NCBI GenBank assembly: GCA_965153455.1
Contig: OZ234499.1
Coordinates: forward strand, 5,776,515-5,840,514
Reading direction: 5' to 3'
Source of the DNA: Sphagnum compactum
Taxonomy: Eukaryota > Bryophyta > Sphagnopsida > Sphagnales
Length of the DNA: 64,000 bases
The stretch's first letter is position 1. Each line of letters starts with the position of its first letter. Made by a program: the position numbers and the translations under genes. This document shows positions 24,890 through 36,909 of the stretch, in pieces. Below the pieces are notes generated by a model. It did no database searches. It saw nothing but the letters and a program-made list of their open reading frames with translations, and was not told the origin of the DNA.

Positions 24890-25132
24890 GTGTTGTGTGT
24901 GGGTCTGGGGCCTGCAGAGATGTTGGGACGAAGATACTTTTATCGCTCGTGAATCTAGCAAACAGCCAAGGCCGAGAAGACGAGGGATTGCAGGTGTCGT
25001 GCGCGCAGAGCATCGAGGGGGTGGTGTCGGAGGCGGCGTGGCGCAGATCCGGAAGCTCTGTGGGACCTGACGACCAGGGTAAGACCGATGCGCTGGCGCC
25101 TGTTTGTTTCACTACCTACCTAATTAGCTACT

Positions 25133-25154
25133 TACCTACCTACCTACCTACCTA
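25133..25154. repeat. (CCTA)n microsatellite
   Basis: A run of CCTA/TACC units follows the GC-rich island upstream of the HMA-fold gene. The same tetranucleotide theme appears in the fold-back repeats at 54,927 and 58,000. Confidence 0.8.
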
Positions 25155-26086
25155 CTTATTACCCTAGTAGGCTGCCAGGTTTGGTATTACGTGAGAACGA
25201 CAATTTAGGACTTTTGAGAAATTCTTTAAAGTGGTAACTTACTAGTTAATTTATTTTATTTTATTTTATGTTTTCTTTAATTTTGTGATTTTGCTCAAGT
25301 GGTGATCATCCATATGAATATTTTAAACAAATTCGAAAATATTCAAAATATGAAAGTAGAAAAATCTTAAGCACACTCTTTCATGTTGTGGGTAGCATTT
25401 TATTTTTCTTTGGTGAAATTTGCATTTTGTGAAGGAAAGAAAGGGCCCTTGAACGACACGCTCAAAGGGTTTTTATTTTGAAAAATTTCCAAAAAATTTG
25501 CCAGATTTCTAGGAAAAGAAAGCTATGGAATCATCAAAAAATTTGGTAGATTTTGAGGACAGATTTCTAGTTTTCTTCCTAGAAAATTGACAAATTTAGA
25601 CAATAAGTTCTAGTAGGTCACCAAATATAGCAGGATTCCTAATTTTTCTATTTACCTTGTGACCAAATTTAGATAAATCTTATCGTGGCTGATTGCCAAT
25701 TGTGGAGATTTTTGACAAATAGTTTTTGGTTTTCTGGAAAAAAAAATAATTAAAAAAAACAGTGAATTTTTGAAAAAAATAATTTTAAAAATATCAAAAG
25801 TGGAAAAAGTTCGTCACAAAAAACATAAAAACTACTTAACAAGGTAAGAAATACACTTTAATAATTTCAATGGTTGTTATGGCAAAATCTTAGGAGAAAA
25901 TATATTAAATATTCGACATCAAATTGCCAAGCCTGAGCTTAAGCTACTACAGTACTACACTTATTCTAACCATGGGTCTACCCAACTGGTGCAATCAAAG
26001 TAAGATCTAACTAGGTGGTCTAGTACTTGTTTGGAACCCAAGGTGGGCACTCTGATTTCCAGAGGATCAAATTAACTTCACCCTAA

Positions 26087-26423
26087 GGCCCACTTTAGAC
26101 GAGGGTGCAGGGTCCAATTTCCTAGGAACCAATTTGGAGTGATGTACAGCAAATTGAATCCTTGAGTTGGGACTCTACCTTGGTCCCTAGCCTGATTCTT
26201 TGGTTCTCCAAATCAGGAGCTCTCCTTTTAGCACTGTTTTTTTGGGGTCCGAACCAATCGATTTCCCCTCCCAAAGAGAAGCCATGTAGGTTTAGCCTCA
26301 ATTTGCCACTTTTTGGTCTCGGACCCTCATCTAAAGGCCTTGGGACTAATTTAAAGCTTTCAACCAATAAGATTGGTTGAATTCATTGGTCCCTGGACCT
26401 TGGACCCTCGTCTAAAGTCGTCC
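26087..26423. mobile_element. Tourist-like MITE, copy 2
   Basis: 337 bp, also flanked by TAA (26084-26086 and 26424-26426). Left end GGCCCACTTTAGACGAGGGT; right reverse complement GGACGACTTTAGACGAGGGT. Internal blocks such as AACCAATTTGGA, GCAAATTGAATCCTT and AATTTGCCACTTTTTGGTCT are shared with copy 1. Confidence 0.8.
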
Positions 26424-26426
26424 TAA

Positions 26427-28150
26427 GTATATTTGCTCAGCAAATTAGGAGAAGGTCCTTTCCCACATGTAAGACTGCGGAATTTTACTAGTCTATTTGG
26501 ATGGGATGATTATAAATGAAAATGTAAATTATTTTGCATAATTAATTATGGTTTAAAAAGTTATGGACTTTGTAAGTCAAAAGTATGGACTGACCTCTGG
26601 AATTTTATCTTCTAAGATGGATTTTAAAATGACCTAAATGTTTATAATATGTTTTATAGGGACTACTACCCAGGTTAGTGGTTCTTTAAAAAACACAAGT
26701 TTGAAAAGTTTGCCATCATATCACTTCTATAATTATAGTTATGGACTTTTAAATCACTTGAAAGTCACTAAATGTTTATAAGTCCTTATCTAACTCAAAT
26801 TAAGGTTTTCTATACTTATTTTTATCATAGAAACACAATTTAAGGACCTATACAAAGGTATGGATTTAATTTTTAAAATAACCCAAAATCTAGGGGTTGG
26901 ATTTTCTTGACATCATTGTAAATCTTACCTTAGGTTAAGAACATGACCCAAGTTTAGAGTTCCTAACTTTTGTTAGGGTTTAGGGTGGAGGGAAAATTTT
27001 GGAAGGTATTGTTTCTTGTGGCTACGATGAGGTTTAATTCATGCGCACAACTTGAGTTGTTTGAGATTAAACTTCTAACTATGTTGCATTCTTGCACACC
27101 AAGTGAAAATGTTTTGCCTCTTAGTTGTTATGTTGCTGCATTGATTAAATATGTTCATGCCAGAGTTTGATTCGTGACATGTCGTTGCTGCTCAAGAATC
27201 CATAGAATGTCATCATGTAGATGGTCTAGCTTACACTTCTTTTATGTTTACTTGAGTCATTTGCTTGCAAAAGAATTTGTTGGAAGTTGCGAATTATGTT
27301 TAACTTTGTGTGCATTTTGAACTTGCAAATGAGGAATCCAACACTTGTAAAGTTCAAGACTATCTACTAGACTATGTGGAGCCAGCTTGTGTTATTGTTG
27401 TTAGGTTAAACATGGCCATTGCAAATTTTAGAAGTTTACAAGATTTGCTTATAGTGAAACTTATATTTCAAGTGAGCTAATGCCTATCTATGTTTGTTGC
27501 ATTCCTAGTTTCTTTTCTAGTCTTATTTGCACATGGGTTTTCTGAAAGGAAGGATGGCATGATGAAGCAACATTAGGATTTTGGTCCAAGCTCCATGTGT
27601 CAAGGATTTGGCTCCTTAGGTTACACAATAACACATTATGGGTGACAAGAGAGCGAGTGAAAGGAGAAGAGGAATAGTTAAGCCTGGGTCTACCCAATGT
27701 GCAATAAATAATCAAGCTTGAATAGATGAAAGAATAAGAGTTCTCAAGAGACAATGCTTGTGCAAGCAACAACAACGAGCTTTTAAAAGAGTAAAAAAAA
27801 ATCGTAGAAAGAGATTGGAAGCTTCTGGTATATATGTGTCAAATCGTTAGGTTAAAAGGAGTGTACAAACAATCACCGTTAATATAACAAATGCATTGTC
27901 TATCTATCCAAGAAATGATTAAAAGAAAATTGTGTTGCAAAAGGTTCTCAAAAGCTTGTGGTTACTGATGTGGGTCTTATCTTGTCTGAATTGATTCAAG
28001 CTGCTTCACAATTAATAGCTACTCAAGATGAGGTCGTGAATGGATTGATGAAGAGCTTGGGAGAGATGAAGTGATTGTGTTCTACTTCAAAGCTTGCCAC
28101 AAAACATGTTTTGCTCACAACAGTTGTAAGCTCCATGGGCAGCTCATCAA
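26427..28150. other. Non-coding stretch, nothing firm
   Basis: Short frames only. From about 27,950 the plus strand reads DVGLILSELIQAASQLIATQ then a stop; this may be upstream sequence of the repeat-family fragment at 28160. Confidence 0.45.
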
Positions 28151-28159
28151 TCCAATGTA

Positions 28160-28440
28160 AAGCATAAGTGTTGGGTGTTCATCCTTGAAATATTGCACTA
28201 GCAGTGGAGCGAAGGAGGATTATGGATCAAAATGTTGAGTTCTTGTGGAGTCTTTTTTGCGCAAAAAGAGAAGTGATGTGTTATCACCATCCGTAAAAGC
28301 TGCTATTATTTCATGGTGGGTTTCGGAGACAAAAATCAGTCCCAACAAAAAGGAAGTCACTCAAAGGCAGATAACACCTCATGTGGCAGATGAAAAGTGC
28401 ACCCATTACTTAATGGAAACCCAAGTGTCGAATTCCTCCT
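28160..28440 (+). pseudogene. Fragment of a repeat-family protein with SPNKKEV/THYL signature
   Basis: Frames 28170-28250 and 28245-28431 read as one protein if a single-base shift at the T-run near 28253 is allowed. The parts are VLGVHP(stop)NIALAVERR, resembling a helix-turn-helix end, then RKKRSDVLSPSVKAAIISWW, ETKISPNKKEV and CTHYLMETQVS. I recall uncharacterised, probably transposon-derived proteins of non-seed plants and charophyte algae with this K-R-S-D, W-W, E-T-x-x-S-P-N-x-K, T-H-x-L order, but cannot confirm it here. It has a stop and a frameshift and ends at the tandem array that follows, so it is a relic. Function unknown. Confidence 0.45.
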
Positions 28441-28507
28441 TATTCTCTTTGGTTTCATGCATTTCTCTAGGTGTTTTTCATTACTAGATGTAGGATTTTG
28501 CCGGGTT

Positions 28508-29170
28508 GTCATGGAGGTCTCATCATACCAAGTGAGGGATTCAATAAATCTAATTTTGCTCTGAAAGATAGTCAAAGAATAGTCAGTGCAATTTGTGGGT
28601 GTGTTAGATTCAAGGACCACCATGATAGGTGTAATGGAAGTCATGAACCATATTATGGGAGTCAGTAGATGTCATGGAGGTCTTGTCATACTAAAGGAAT
28701 CAATGGATCTGCTTCGAAGGACAGTCACATAATAGTTAGTGGCAATTTGTGGGTCTATTAGATTTAAAAACCACCATGACATGTTTGATGGAGGTTTTGC
28801 CAGATTATGGGAATCAATAGATGCCATCGAAGTCTTGGCATACCAAGGGATTCAATGGATTTGCTCCCAAGGATAGTCATAGAATAGTCAATGGTAATTT
28901 GTGGGGACTTGTTAGATTCAAAGACCACCATGATAGGTCTGATGGAGGTTCTTCCACATTATGGGAATCATTAGATATCATGGAGGTCTAGTCATACCAA
29001 GAAATTCAATGGATCTATTCGCAAAGAAATTCAATGGATTTGTTCCCAAAGAAAATCATATTATTACAGCTAGTGGCAATTTGTGGGTCCATTAAATTCA
29101 TGGACCACCATGAAAAGTATAATGGAGGCTTTGAACCACATTATGGGAATCAATAGATGTCATGAAGGAC
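28508..29170. repeat. Four-copy ~155-bp tandem array
   Basis: Diverged units start at about 28508, 28670, 28822 and 28976, with a fifth beginning at 29159. Spacings are 162, 152, 154 and 183 bp. Each has TGTCATGGAGGTCT, a TCAATGGAT motif, GGCAATTTGTGGG, a GACCACCATGA motif and ATTATGGGAATCA. The fourth unit is longer because of an internal duplication of about 26 bp (TTCAATGGAT...CAAAGAA twice). It abuts the 3' side of the truncated gypsy pol and could be that element's 3' non-coding region. Confidence 0.88.
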
Positions 29171-29199
29171 TGTCGTAGACTACCTAGGATTCTATTCCC

Positions 29200-31650
29200 A
29201 ATATACTGACATTTGTTGTTCTTGTTTCTAAACCTCAGATTCCATGTACTTGTAAGGTTTGAACTTATTCACATTGACCAGCATAGGGTTAGTTTCAAAC
29301 TTTTCAATGGTCACCAATAAAACAATGTTATTTGGCAACACATATTGTACTCTATATGGTCTGAACCATTTCCTAGTAAACTTCCCTAGGTGTGACTTAT
29401 TACCCTTTGGAAACCATAAAACATAATCACTAAAATTGAACTATTTTTTTGGATTCTTTGTTGACTCCATAATGTTATATTCCATTGTTGAATTCCTGTA
29501 GTTTCTAGAGCCTGCATTCTAGCTTCCTGCAACTTTTTTAGCTCTGTAATTCTGCTGGTTAAAATTTTCATTAAATATTATGTTTCTCATTTCCACCAGC
29601 AACTTGCACTATGTACTTTGTGGGCATCAATGGATGTAATCCATACACTACTTGATATGGTGTATACTCTGTTGCTATTTTGTATGAAGTTATGTATGAA
29701 AATAACATTGTAGACATATGCTCATCCCAATATGTTCTATTCTCATTAACTAACTTGGTCAATAGTGTCCAAGTACCTTGTTAGTAGACTCAGCCTACCC
29801 ATTCCCTTAAGGATAATAGGTTGTAGATTTCACATGTTTCAACAGAAAATGATCTGTCAAACACTTAATAGCAACATTAATGAAATGAACTCCCTAATAT
29901 GTGACTATAGTCAAAGGACAACCAAACTTGGTTAATATGCATTCATATAGAAATTTGGTTATAACTATTACAATATTAGTTTTCAACGCTCTTGCTTCCA
30001 CCCACTTGGTAGCATAATTTGTGGTTATAAAAATATATTTGTTTCCTATATATCTTCCTACTAGTTTAATTGGCCCTAGAAAATCAAGTCCCCATTTCAT
30101 AAATGGTTCCTCTTGAAGACTTGTCACTAGTTTTGCAAGACTTTGAATTGCCAATCCTCATGTTCTTTGACATGCATCACAAGATCTATAGTAATCATGC
30201 ACATTTTTGTACATAGTTGGCCACTAATATCTAGCATCCAATATCATCCTTTACGTTATTTTAGTTGCAAAATGCCCTCCTAAGGGTCCTTCAAGTAGTT
30301 CTTTCATCACCATCTATGCTTTTGAGGTTATCAAACATTGTTGCAGTATGTTGTCTTGGCCCATTTTATACAATTCACCATTCTTCAGTGTGAAAGGCTT
30401 TGCTTTCCTAACCAATTTTTGCTTCTATTGTAACGTGCCCTTAATCTGTTCGATTCTCAAAAATTCTTTCACATCCTTCAACCATTTAGGCTTTGTGTAA
30501 ACACCTTACATCTATGGTTTGATCAAGCACACCTATGGGTTCTGTAATATCTAGTAGTCTTGATAATGCATTTGCTACTACATGAGTTCTACTTAGTTTA
30601 TACACAATTGTGAAGTCATATCCTAGGAATAATAACAACCATCTAGCTATTATCCCTAAAACCTGTGGTTTGTTGATCAAATAGACCAATGCCATACGAT
30701 CCACATAAAAGACAAACTTATTGCCTAACAAGTAATGTTTAAACTTATGCAAAACAAAAACCATTTCTAAAACCTCTTTGTGTTGTGCTACAATTATGTT
30801 TTGCTTTGTTCAGAAGCCTAGAAACATACACTACTAGTTGATCACTCTTCCCTATTACATTATGAGACAACATAACCCACATAACTAATAAGGATGCATC
30901 TATATGAACATGAAATCCACTTGCCAATTTGGTGATATCAAATATCAGTGCTAAAAAATACTTTTGTTTGATCAATTCCCAAACCTTTTGACATTTTTCT
31001 GTCCAAAGAAAAGTTTCTATCTTTCTGGTCAATGCCATAATAACAACAAAGTTTTTGATAAAACATCTATAAAATTGTGCCATCTCATTGAATACTTGAA
31101 TCTATTATGGATTCTTGGGTGGTGGCATGTTTACTATTACTTGTATTTTTTTTGGATTTGGTAATTTCCCTTCTTTGGAAACAATAGAACCCAATATCAT
31201 CCCTGAAAATACCATAAATGCACATTTGTCTGGATTCAGACTAATGCCATATTCTTTGCACTTTTGAAAACATAATCTGAGCTTCTATAGATGACTCTCC
31301 ATGTCACTATACATTGTAAAATCATCTAGAAATATCTTCATAAAACTATCCAAATATTTTTTAAATGCTTTGATAACAATTCTCTGATATGTTAGAGGTT
31401 CATTTTAAATTCCGAACAACATTACCTTCCATATAAAAGCCCCCTAGTTTGTAACAAATGCAATCTTGTACCTATCCTCTAAAGCTATAGAGATTTGAGG
31501 ATATCTTAAATATCCATTTAAAAAATAAAATGCCTCATAAGCTGGATTTGACCTCCCAGAAGTGCCAGGGCCTTCCATTTTCAAGAAGGGCTCTTCCATT
31601 ATAGGGAAGTATACCGTAGTATCTGGGTGGCTTTGGCACAAATTAAATTA
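29200..31650 (-). mobile_element. Truncated Ty3/gypsy retrotransposon (RT-RNase H-integrase relic)
   Basis: On the minus strand from right to left: late reverse transcriptase (31640-31090) with NPDKCAFMVFSGMILG and the MAQFYRCFI thumb motif; RNase H (31083-30520) with FHVHIDAS, HYLLGNKFVFYVD and VANALSRL; the integrase zinc part with CDACQRT at about 30,170; the integrase core (30154-29570) with MKWGLDFLGPIKL and IATEYTPYQVVYG; and a C-terminal stretch with KFKPYKYME near 29,240. Gag, protease and the front of RT are absent, no LTR pair is visible, and several stops and frameshifts occur. It is a different lineage from the neighbouring element, with low similarity in shared domains. Confidence 0.88.
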
Positions 31651-32631
31651 TTTTTAATTTTTTTCATTTAATAAAAAAGCTTATTATGTTGAATAATTCA
31701 AAATTTATACGTAGACTCAAACCCTAACCCTCTCCAGACTAATACATGTTCACGAGAACAGTCCAACCAAGAAAACAACTGAAATTTAAGGTAGTTTTAT
31801 TATATTTACTTTCTACTTGTTGAAAATTTCAAAATCAAAACTAAGTTGCCAAATTAAAAGTCCCAAAATAATTAATATCGATAATAAAGTTTTTTTTTTT
31901 ACTCATCAACCATTTCCTCCCAATCTAGAATTTTTAATTCATGATTTGACTTGTGCTTTACTCAAGGCTAACTAATGGGTGAGGGCATTCATGAAATGTG
32001 ATGCATGGTATGGTTTGGTTCGGCAATGCCTCACCTAGGCTGAAATTTAGTAAAATTTGTTACCCATTTGAGGCTCTCACTCTATGTTAAGTTGGAGGTG
32101 TGAATACATTGGCGATTCATTCGTATGTCTGAAATTTTAAATCTTGATCAAATCGCTCTTTGATTTATAATTGAGGGCAAAAGCAAACATAGCTTGGGAT
32201 GATTAGGGTATTGATCTAAAAACGACCATGAACATATTTTAAGACAAATGCAAGTTGGTTGGTGCAAATGGGTCCCACTGATATTTGCCTCCGTGCTAAC
32301 AAGCAGGGCTTTTATTTTATTTTCAAGTTTGAAATTTTGGCAGAATTTTCCAAAATTGTAGAAATTTTCTTAGAATTTACACTGAAAAAAAATGTTAAAT
32401 CAAAAGTTTCCACAGTGAAAAAAATTGTTCTCCCCCCCCCAAAAAAATGTTCCTAATAAATATGTGCCTTATTACATGTAAAAGGATGTCAGTCAGATAG
32501 GTGATGTTTTTCACACACATAGGTAAGATCTGTGCAGAATACAATAGTCTTCAATTTACATGTAATGCTTTTGCTTTTAGGGTGTAAAATATTCCCTATT
32601 TTTGTTTCAAATCATGGATTCTGCCAGTGTG
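31651..32631. other. Spacer between the two gypsy relics
   Basis: AT-rich with no domain, TIR or LTR feature seen. It does not continue the truncated element's reverse transcriptase. Confidence 0.5.
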
Positions 32632-32635
32632 ACTA

Positions 32636-33123
32636 TGTGGAACACAAACGGGTTTAGGACCGAAACTATGTATGTTTATCACATAACTATGGAAATCTAT
32701 GTTCTTGGTTGTAAAAATATTTCCTCACCTTTCTATTGTCTATGCATAACTAGTATGCCACACCATTCTCCTACCATCAATTAGACATAAACAACACCAA
32801 AACCTTTCAAAACTAAAATCTCGAATCCCTTCACAATTCTACTCCAATAAATTTTACATTCATACAACAAACTCTTTCTATCAAATGAGGGTCCTTTTCA
32901 AGATCACCAACACCTACTTATATACTATCCAAAAGGAAACTAACCAAGAAATTACCTAAAGTTTATACATCACATGGTTCCCCATGTGATTTCACATAAA
33001 TTATTATGTGAAAGTTAATGCATCATGACCAAATTAAATTATGAAATCCTATTAACAAGTAAATCACCAAATTTATCCACTAAGATAATTACAAAGGTAA
33101 TTGTTTAATTACATCAAGTTACA
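32636..33123 (-). repeat. 3' LTR of the 6.9-kb gypsy element (488 bp)
   Basis: This is the downstream LTR in the element's minus-strand orientation. It lacks a segment of about 58 bp that the other LTR carries near a TTTCACATAAATTA motif. Ends are TG...CA. Confidence 0.9.
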
Positions 33124-33159
33124 TCACTCCCAAACTCATTATGGATTTCGTCTTCGAAA

Positions 33160-34180
33160 TCACATATCTAAAACCTTTTTCAGTTTGTCATAATTAATGC
33201 GATCTGGATATGGTGAGCCATCGACATTTTCAAGCTCATAAGATCCATTATCTGCAAACACCTTTTTGATAACAAAAGATCCAAACCACTTGGGTAACAA
33301 TTTCTTATAAGTCCTGCAATGATGTCGAGCGTCAAACATCATGACAAGATCACCTTCTTTGAATTCTTTTTCTTCAACTTCTTGTCAAAAGCCTTTTTTT
33401 GTTGAGCCTACGTGACTTAAATGGATTGGTGGGCTCTCAACAGTAGTTTGTCCAACTCATTAAGTTACAACAATTGATGGCGTTGGGATTCATCTAAAGG
33501 AAGTCTCATCGTTGTGGTAGTGCGTAAAGTCATTACTTCTAGTTCAATGGGTAAAAGCGCCTCCATCCCATAGGTTAAACGAAAAGGTAAGTACTCTGTG
33601 GCAATTTTGTATGTGGTGTTGTAAACCCACACAACATGGTGGATCTTGAGATCCCAATCACAAATGTTCACATGAACCTCGGCCTCTTTTGTCAACATGG
33701 AACACAATGTCTTATTGGTCCTTTCTACTAGGCCATTAATGCTAGGCTTATACATAGTGGTAAACCTATGTTTCACTGCAAGGCGTGCTAGTAGGTTTTT
33801 CACAACCTCACTCAAAAACTAGGGACCATTATTAGAAACAATTTCAAGTGGTGTCCCAAATCGAGTAAAAATTCGTTCATACAAAAATCGTGCTACTTCT
33901 TGTTTCACTAAGGATTTCAAGGCACGTACTTCTGCAAACTTTGTGAGGTAGTCTGTGGCAACCACAATGAATCAATGCCCTCTCATAGTCACTAGCAATG
34001 GGCCCATTAAATCAATTCCCCATTTTTCAAAAGGTCCTAATGGTGGTATGGGGTGTAAAGGGCCACTCACAGTAGACCTTTATGCATAAGCTTGACACAC
34101 ATCACAACTTATGCAATAATCATGGGCATCCTTGAAGAGGGTGGGCCAGTAATAACGTGCCTGCAAAATCTTTTCTGTTG
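33160..34180 (-). pseudogene. Integrase of the 6.9-kb gypsy element
   Basis: A CISCDVCQ zinc-binding end lies near 34,100, followed by a stop. The core reads FEKWGIDLMGPL, VVATDYLTKFAEVRALKS, then VSNNGP where the second catalytic Asp (S-D-N-G) is Asn, a stop, and NGLVERTNKTL with the Glu. 33342-33160 holds a C-terminal WFGSFVIKKVF ... YELENVDGS block like the integrase C-terminal domain of plant gypsy elements. At least three stops. Confidence 0.85.
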
Positions 34181-34406
34181 TGATTCGTCCCGCAAAGTGA
34201 CCTCCACAGAACCCATCATGAAATTCATATAAAAGACGTGAGGTGTCACCCCTTCCAATGGTTCGTCATAAAACACCATCTCTTCCTTGGAAGTAAAGCT
34301 GGTTGCCTATCATTGAGTAATTCCGACTTTTGTGCTCAATTCGTGTTCATACCACCTTTGTAGCTCCAACTTGATACCTAATGCCATCCAAGTATTGAAT
34401 GATTTA

Positions 34407-35047
34407 TTAGTATTCTTCAGGCGCTTCATTTGCATTGATGGTCATTATTGCTGCATCTGGAAAGTCATCATCCTCTGAAACATCACCCATTCCTTCGTAT
34501 GCCCTTTTAAGGCCATCAACATTACCATGCCGTTTTCCTGGATGATGGACAATGTCAATATCAAATTCTTCCATTAACAGCAGCCATCGAGCAAGTCGAC
34601 CATTTGGATTGGACTTGTTAACTAAGTAGGTTAAAGCCTTGTGATTTGTCACAATTTTGGCCTTATATCCCAACAAGTAATGGCGAAACTTCTTAAGAAA
34701 GTAACAGTAAGACCCTCCTGTTCGGTCACAGTATAATTTTTCTCCGCTGAAGTTAATTGTTTGCTAGCAAAATGAATGGGATGGTCATGCCCATTTTCAT
34801 CCAATTGAGATAATGTGTTCCCCACCACTTCTCCCGATGCATCACAATATACTAAAACTGGTTTGTTCCAATCTGGAGTCCGAAGGATTGGTGCAACTTG
34901 AAGAGCTAACTTGAGCTGCTCAAATGCACATTTTGACGCTTCATCCTCCATTGGTGTAGGTGCATCGTCACGCAGGAATCGTGTTAAAGGACGTGCTTTT
35001 GCCGCAAACATGTGTATGAACTTTCGATAATAACCCACCATCCCCAA
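34407..35047 (-). pseudogene. RNase H of the 6.9-kb gypsy element
   Basis: Starts with GMVGYYRKFIHMFAAKARPL (RT thumb/connection), then PVLVYCDASGEVVGNTLSQ with the first RNase H Asp, HFASKQLTSAEKNYTVTEQE with the Glu, a TNHKALTYL Asp segment, and a late PGKRHGNVDGLKR block (usually N-x-x-A-D-x-L-S-R). The frame breaks near 34,670. Confidence 0.85.
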
Positions 35048-35049
35048 AA

Positions 35050-36231
35050 AACCTTGAAGGGCTTTCTTCGTGGTGGCAAAAGGAAACTTTGAAATCTTAT
35101 CAAGCTTTTCCGAATCTGTGGCTACCCATTCTTTGACACAATGTGTCCAACCATCTTCCCTTCTGAAAAACCAATTATGGTTTTCTCAGGGTTCAAAATC
35201 ACTCCTGAACCATCTAAGCGTTGAAAGACTAACTCAAGTTTGGCAAGGTGAAAAACTCTATCACTATAAACTCCAAAGTCTTTAATGAAAACTCATAGAA
35301 AAAGGCCCAAGAATGGTTCAAAGACCTTGTTCATTAAACGTTGAAATGTCCCTGGAGCATTGCACAAACCAAAGGGCATTACTTTGTAACAGAATGTTCC
35401 CCATGGTGTGGTGAATGTAGTCTTCAATTGATCCTTTGGAACAATTTTCACTTGGTGGTAGCCCTTGTACCCATTTCCAAATGTGTACATCTCATGCCCT
35501 GCTACCTCCTCCAAATTTTTTTCACAAAATGGCAAAGGGTAACGATCTTTCTTAGTTACTTTGTTTAAAGCTTTATAGTTGACGCATACCCTTAGCTTGC
35601 CATTTTTCTTTAATGCTAATACCACAGGAGAATCCCATTCAGTTGTTTCCACAGGTCTAATGAACCTTGCCTTTAACAACTTGTCAAGTTCTTCCTTCAC
35701 CATTGTTGTGTATTTTGGATTCCACCTCCCTTACTTGGTTTTGATTGGTTTGGCATTTGGTAACAATTCAATTTTATGTTGCTCCATGGTGACTTCCTTA
35801 AGGTCCTTGTAGCTAAAAGCAAACAGATGGATATATTTACGAAGTAAATCTTCATATTGCTTTCTTTCCTCAGGGCGAAGGTCTAGTCCTAGTTGAATCT
35901 TGTTCACCCGTTCCATGATTTCTCCTTCTGTCAACACACATGGAGGTGGTCGGTCATCATCCCCTCGAACCCTTTGATCCGCTTGAGATAAAACTCCAAC
36001 TTTGGGGATTGCTTCCAAAGCATATAACCCCACTTCCTCTTCACTGGAATCATCAATGTAAATCCCTTCAGAACTAGAACTTTGGTCTGTTTCTGATTCA
36101 TCATCATACTCACTTGTTCCTCCAGAACTTCTCATAAAGTTGGCAAATGGAACTTTCTGTCGGTTACGATGAACTCCGATGGTCATGTATCCTTCGCCCA
36201 ATAGTTCCTTACATGCGACTTTGTTAACCAA
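35050..36231 (-). pseudogene. Linker and reverse transcriptase of the 6.9-kb gypsy element
   Basis: 36231-35731 is an acidic linker leading to EQHKIELLPNAKPIKTK, then a stop. RT follows in 35703-35293: FIRPVETTEWDSPVV, KKNGKLRVCVNYKALNK, YPLPF, then FGNGYKGYHQV, where the first catalytic Asp (usual D-G-Y-x-G-Y) is Asn, then MPFGLCNAPGTFQRLMN. The YxDD region at about 35,270 reads FIKDFGVYSD, so one of the paired Asp is Lys. The enzyme would be dead. Confidence 0.85.
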
Positions 36232-36234
36232 GGC

Positions 36235-36480
36235 CTACCTAAATATCATTGGGTAAGCCCCATCCTCCTCTAATACCACATGGAAATCCACAATGTTGGA
36301 GACCCTCATTACAATGATTACAACATTACCAATGACTCCTTCTAGCCTAACAACTCGTTTGTTATCCATCTTTAAGTTTACTAAGGCTGGTCTATCAATT
36401 TTCAACCCTAAGTACCTCATTGCAGGAATTGTCATCACATTGACTCTTGCTCCTCCAGCCACCAACACTCCGCGCAACAT
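36235..36480 (-). pseudogene. Aspartic protease of the 6.9-kb gypsy element (active site lost)
   Basis: The segment reads VLVAGGARVNVMT then MRYLGL, matching retropepsin-like proteases of plant gypsy elements, where the motif is normally V-D-G-G/S. Here the catalytic Asp is Ala. The domain would cleave the Gag-Pol polyprotein. Confidence 0.75.
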
Positions 36481-36909
36481 TGATCCATTACATTACACAT
36501 CAATGATTGGATCACATTCACGCTCTGCTGCTATGGCATTCAACGATGAAAGTACCTTTGGGACTTTAGATGTTGACAACCCCTTCCTCAACTCCCTTCG
36601 AGCTGATGGCACCATTACTTACCAACTGTCCAATGGTGATGTTTGCCTTCTGTAATCCCACATCTTTCACCACTGAATAAGAACCAAAATTTCTAAAAAT
36701 TGGAAAGTCTTGGAATCCAAACCTTCGCCTTCGATTCTTTTTTTCTCTTTTGGGGTTTTCGCCATCTCTTTGAACCTCTTGACACTTGGGTTAGGATGAG
36801 TAGTGCCCTCTCCCGGTCGTTTAGTTTGGGCCATGACATTAATCGCATCCTCAGGAATTTTGAGGCTCTTTTCCAAACTCATCAAAGCCTTTTTTCGCCC
36901 TTCACTCAT

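Noticed and set aside
28508-29170. CRISPR-like array
   Set aside because: Repeats are contiguous and diverged with no unique spacers, and the DNA is eukaryotic.
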